Assembly (NCBI RefSeq): GCF_001602625.1
Contig: NZ_LECR01000028.1
Span: forward strand, 13,634 to 32,354
DNA from: Sodalis-like endosymbiont of Proechinophthirus fluctus
Lineage (GTDB): Bacteria > Pseudomonadota > Gammaproteobacteria > Enterobacterales > Enterobacteriaceae
Direction of reading: 5' to 3'
DNA length: 18,721 bases
The notes under the pieces were generated by a model that did no database searches, was not told the DNA's origin, and was given only the letters and a program-made list of their open reading frames with translations. The position numbers and the translations under genes are program-made. Below, piece by piece: positions 18,374 to 18,721 of this stretch. Numbering within the stretch: the stretch's first letter is position 1; each line of letters begins with the position of its first letter.

Positions 18374-18637
18374 CGCGAGTGGCAATTGCTGACCGGTAAT
18401 AACCTTAACCCACGTGCCTGGCGGCTCGATCTGGAAAATGCGCTACTAATCCACGATCCCACACAGGCGCTGCGGACGCAGCGTGAGCGCGAACTCGCCA
18501 TGATCCGTACTCACACTCGGATGGTAAAGCACTTCACCGAGCTACAAAGCATAGCAGACTATCCGATTAAAGTGCGTAAACTTATTCGTCGTTTACGCCG
18601 TGTCCGCATTGATCGCTTAATTAGCCGAATACTCTGA
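18374..18637 (+). pseudogene. pssA: C-terminal fragment of phosphatidylserine synthase (pssA)
   Basis: PssA makes phosphatidylserine from CDP-diacylglycerol and serine on the way to phosphatidylethanolamine. The fragment reads EWQLLTGNNLNPRAWRLDLE, NALLIHDPTQ, then MVKHFTELQSIADYPIKVRK and LIRRLRRVRIDRLISRIL, ending at TGA 18635-18637. It matches the last ~87 residues of E. coli PssA (ITGNNLNPRAWRLDLENAIL ... RIDRLISRIL) with no break. The upstream part, including the first HKD active site, is absent or unrecognisable, so this piece cannot be functional alone. PssA is normally essential for growth in enterobacteria, so another copy or route would be expected elsewhere. Confidence 0.9.
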
Positions 18638-18681
18638 AGTAGTATGAACGATCATTTTAATGCCGGTACAGCAGTAGCAGC

Positions 18682-18721
18682 GGCAGTTCCCTACTCTCGC
18701 ATGGGGAGACCCCACACTACC
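18682..18721 (-). rRNA. rrf: 5S rRNA, 3' end (cut by window edge)
   Basis: The plus strand from 18682 reads GGCAGTTCCCTACTCTCGCA followed by TGGGGAGACCCCACACTACC. This is the exact reverse complement of the conserved enterobacterial 5S 3' segment (GGTAGTGTGGGGTCTCCCCA then TGCGAGAGTAGGGAACTGCC). The last few bases expected after it (AGGCAT on the RNA strand) are not matched: the window has CGCTGCTAC instead. An rRNA operon on the minus strand would continue beyond the window. pssA lies next to the rrnG 5S gene in E. coli too, with yfiM and kgtP between. Confidence 0.9.

Noticed and set aside
1..18721. Sequencing or assembly errors as the cause of all frameshifts
   Set aside because: Three genes of 176 to 556 codons are free of errors while neighbours carry many stops, large deletions and substitutions at conserved residues, which fits true decay.
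1..18721. Insertion sequences, prophage genes, CRISPR arrays, tRNA genes
   Set aside because: Looked for transposase-like frames, terminal inverted repeats, regularly spaced repeats and tRNA cloverleaf sequence by eye; none was found.

Overview
The window looks like a chromosomal segment of a Sodalis-like enterobacterial insect symbiont in an advanced phase of gene decay. Every recognisable gene has a close E. coli-type counterpart, and much of the gene order follows the enterobacterial metA ... metH-yjbB-lysC-pgi-yjbEFGH-ubiC-ubiA region, inverted here. Only three genes look intact: pgi, yjbB and gntK. The others carry stop codons, frameshifts, internal deletions or lost ends. The assignment to Sodalis is an inference from recalled protein similarity and this decay pattern; no database was searched.

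Layout from left to right. 1-636 (minus): the first codons of ubiA and a decayed ubiC. 828-3093 (minus): decayed yjbH and yjbG, directly overlapping; yjbE and yjbF are gone or unrecognisable. 3441-5090 (minus): intact pgi. 5321-6711 (plus): a lysC promoter candidate, a recognisable lysine-riboswitch leader and a broken lysC. 6890-8560 (minus): intact yjbB, a Na+/phosphate cotransporter-type protein with a PhoU-like domain. 9176-11000: an accessory, decayed catabolic cluster with a GntR-type regulator (plus), a zinc-dependent alcohol dehydrogenase and the C-terminal part of a class III aminotransferase (both minus). The aminotransferase is fused by deletion to metH. 11000-13191 (minus): metH, broken and lacking its 3' third.

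13406-14018 (plus): intact gntK with a candidate GntR operator. 14388-16169 (plus): decayed edd. This gluconate/Entner-Doudoroff pair sits where E. coli has aceBAK-iclR, between metH and metA. 16271-17241 (minus): decayed metA, behind a strikingly complete promoter with MetJ-like boxes and a MetR-type dyad. From about 17.4 kb the metA context ends. The right end holds the last ~87 codons of pssA and the 3' end of a 5S rRNA gene (minus), a context that in E. coli is pssA-yfiM-kgtP-rrnG, so a rearrangement lies between.

Functionally, the copies here of genes for methionine synthesis (metA, metH), lysine-sensitive aspartokinase (lysC), the Entner-Doudoroff dehydratase (edd), ubiquinone entry (ubiC) and exopolysaccharide export (yjbGH) are dead. 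The glycolytic isomerase Pgi and gluconate kinase remain; gluconate-6-phosphate from GntK could then only flow into the pentose phosphate pathway unless another edd exists. The regulatory elements of lysC and metA are better preserved than their genes. I found no undescribed system, insertion sequence, CRISPR array or prophage.
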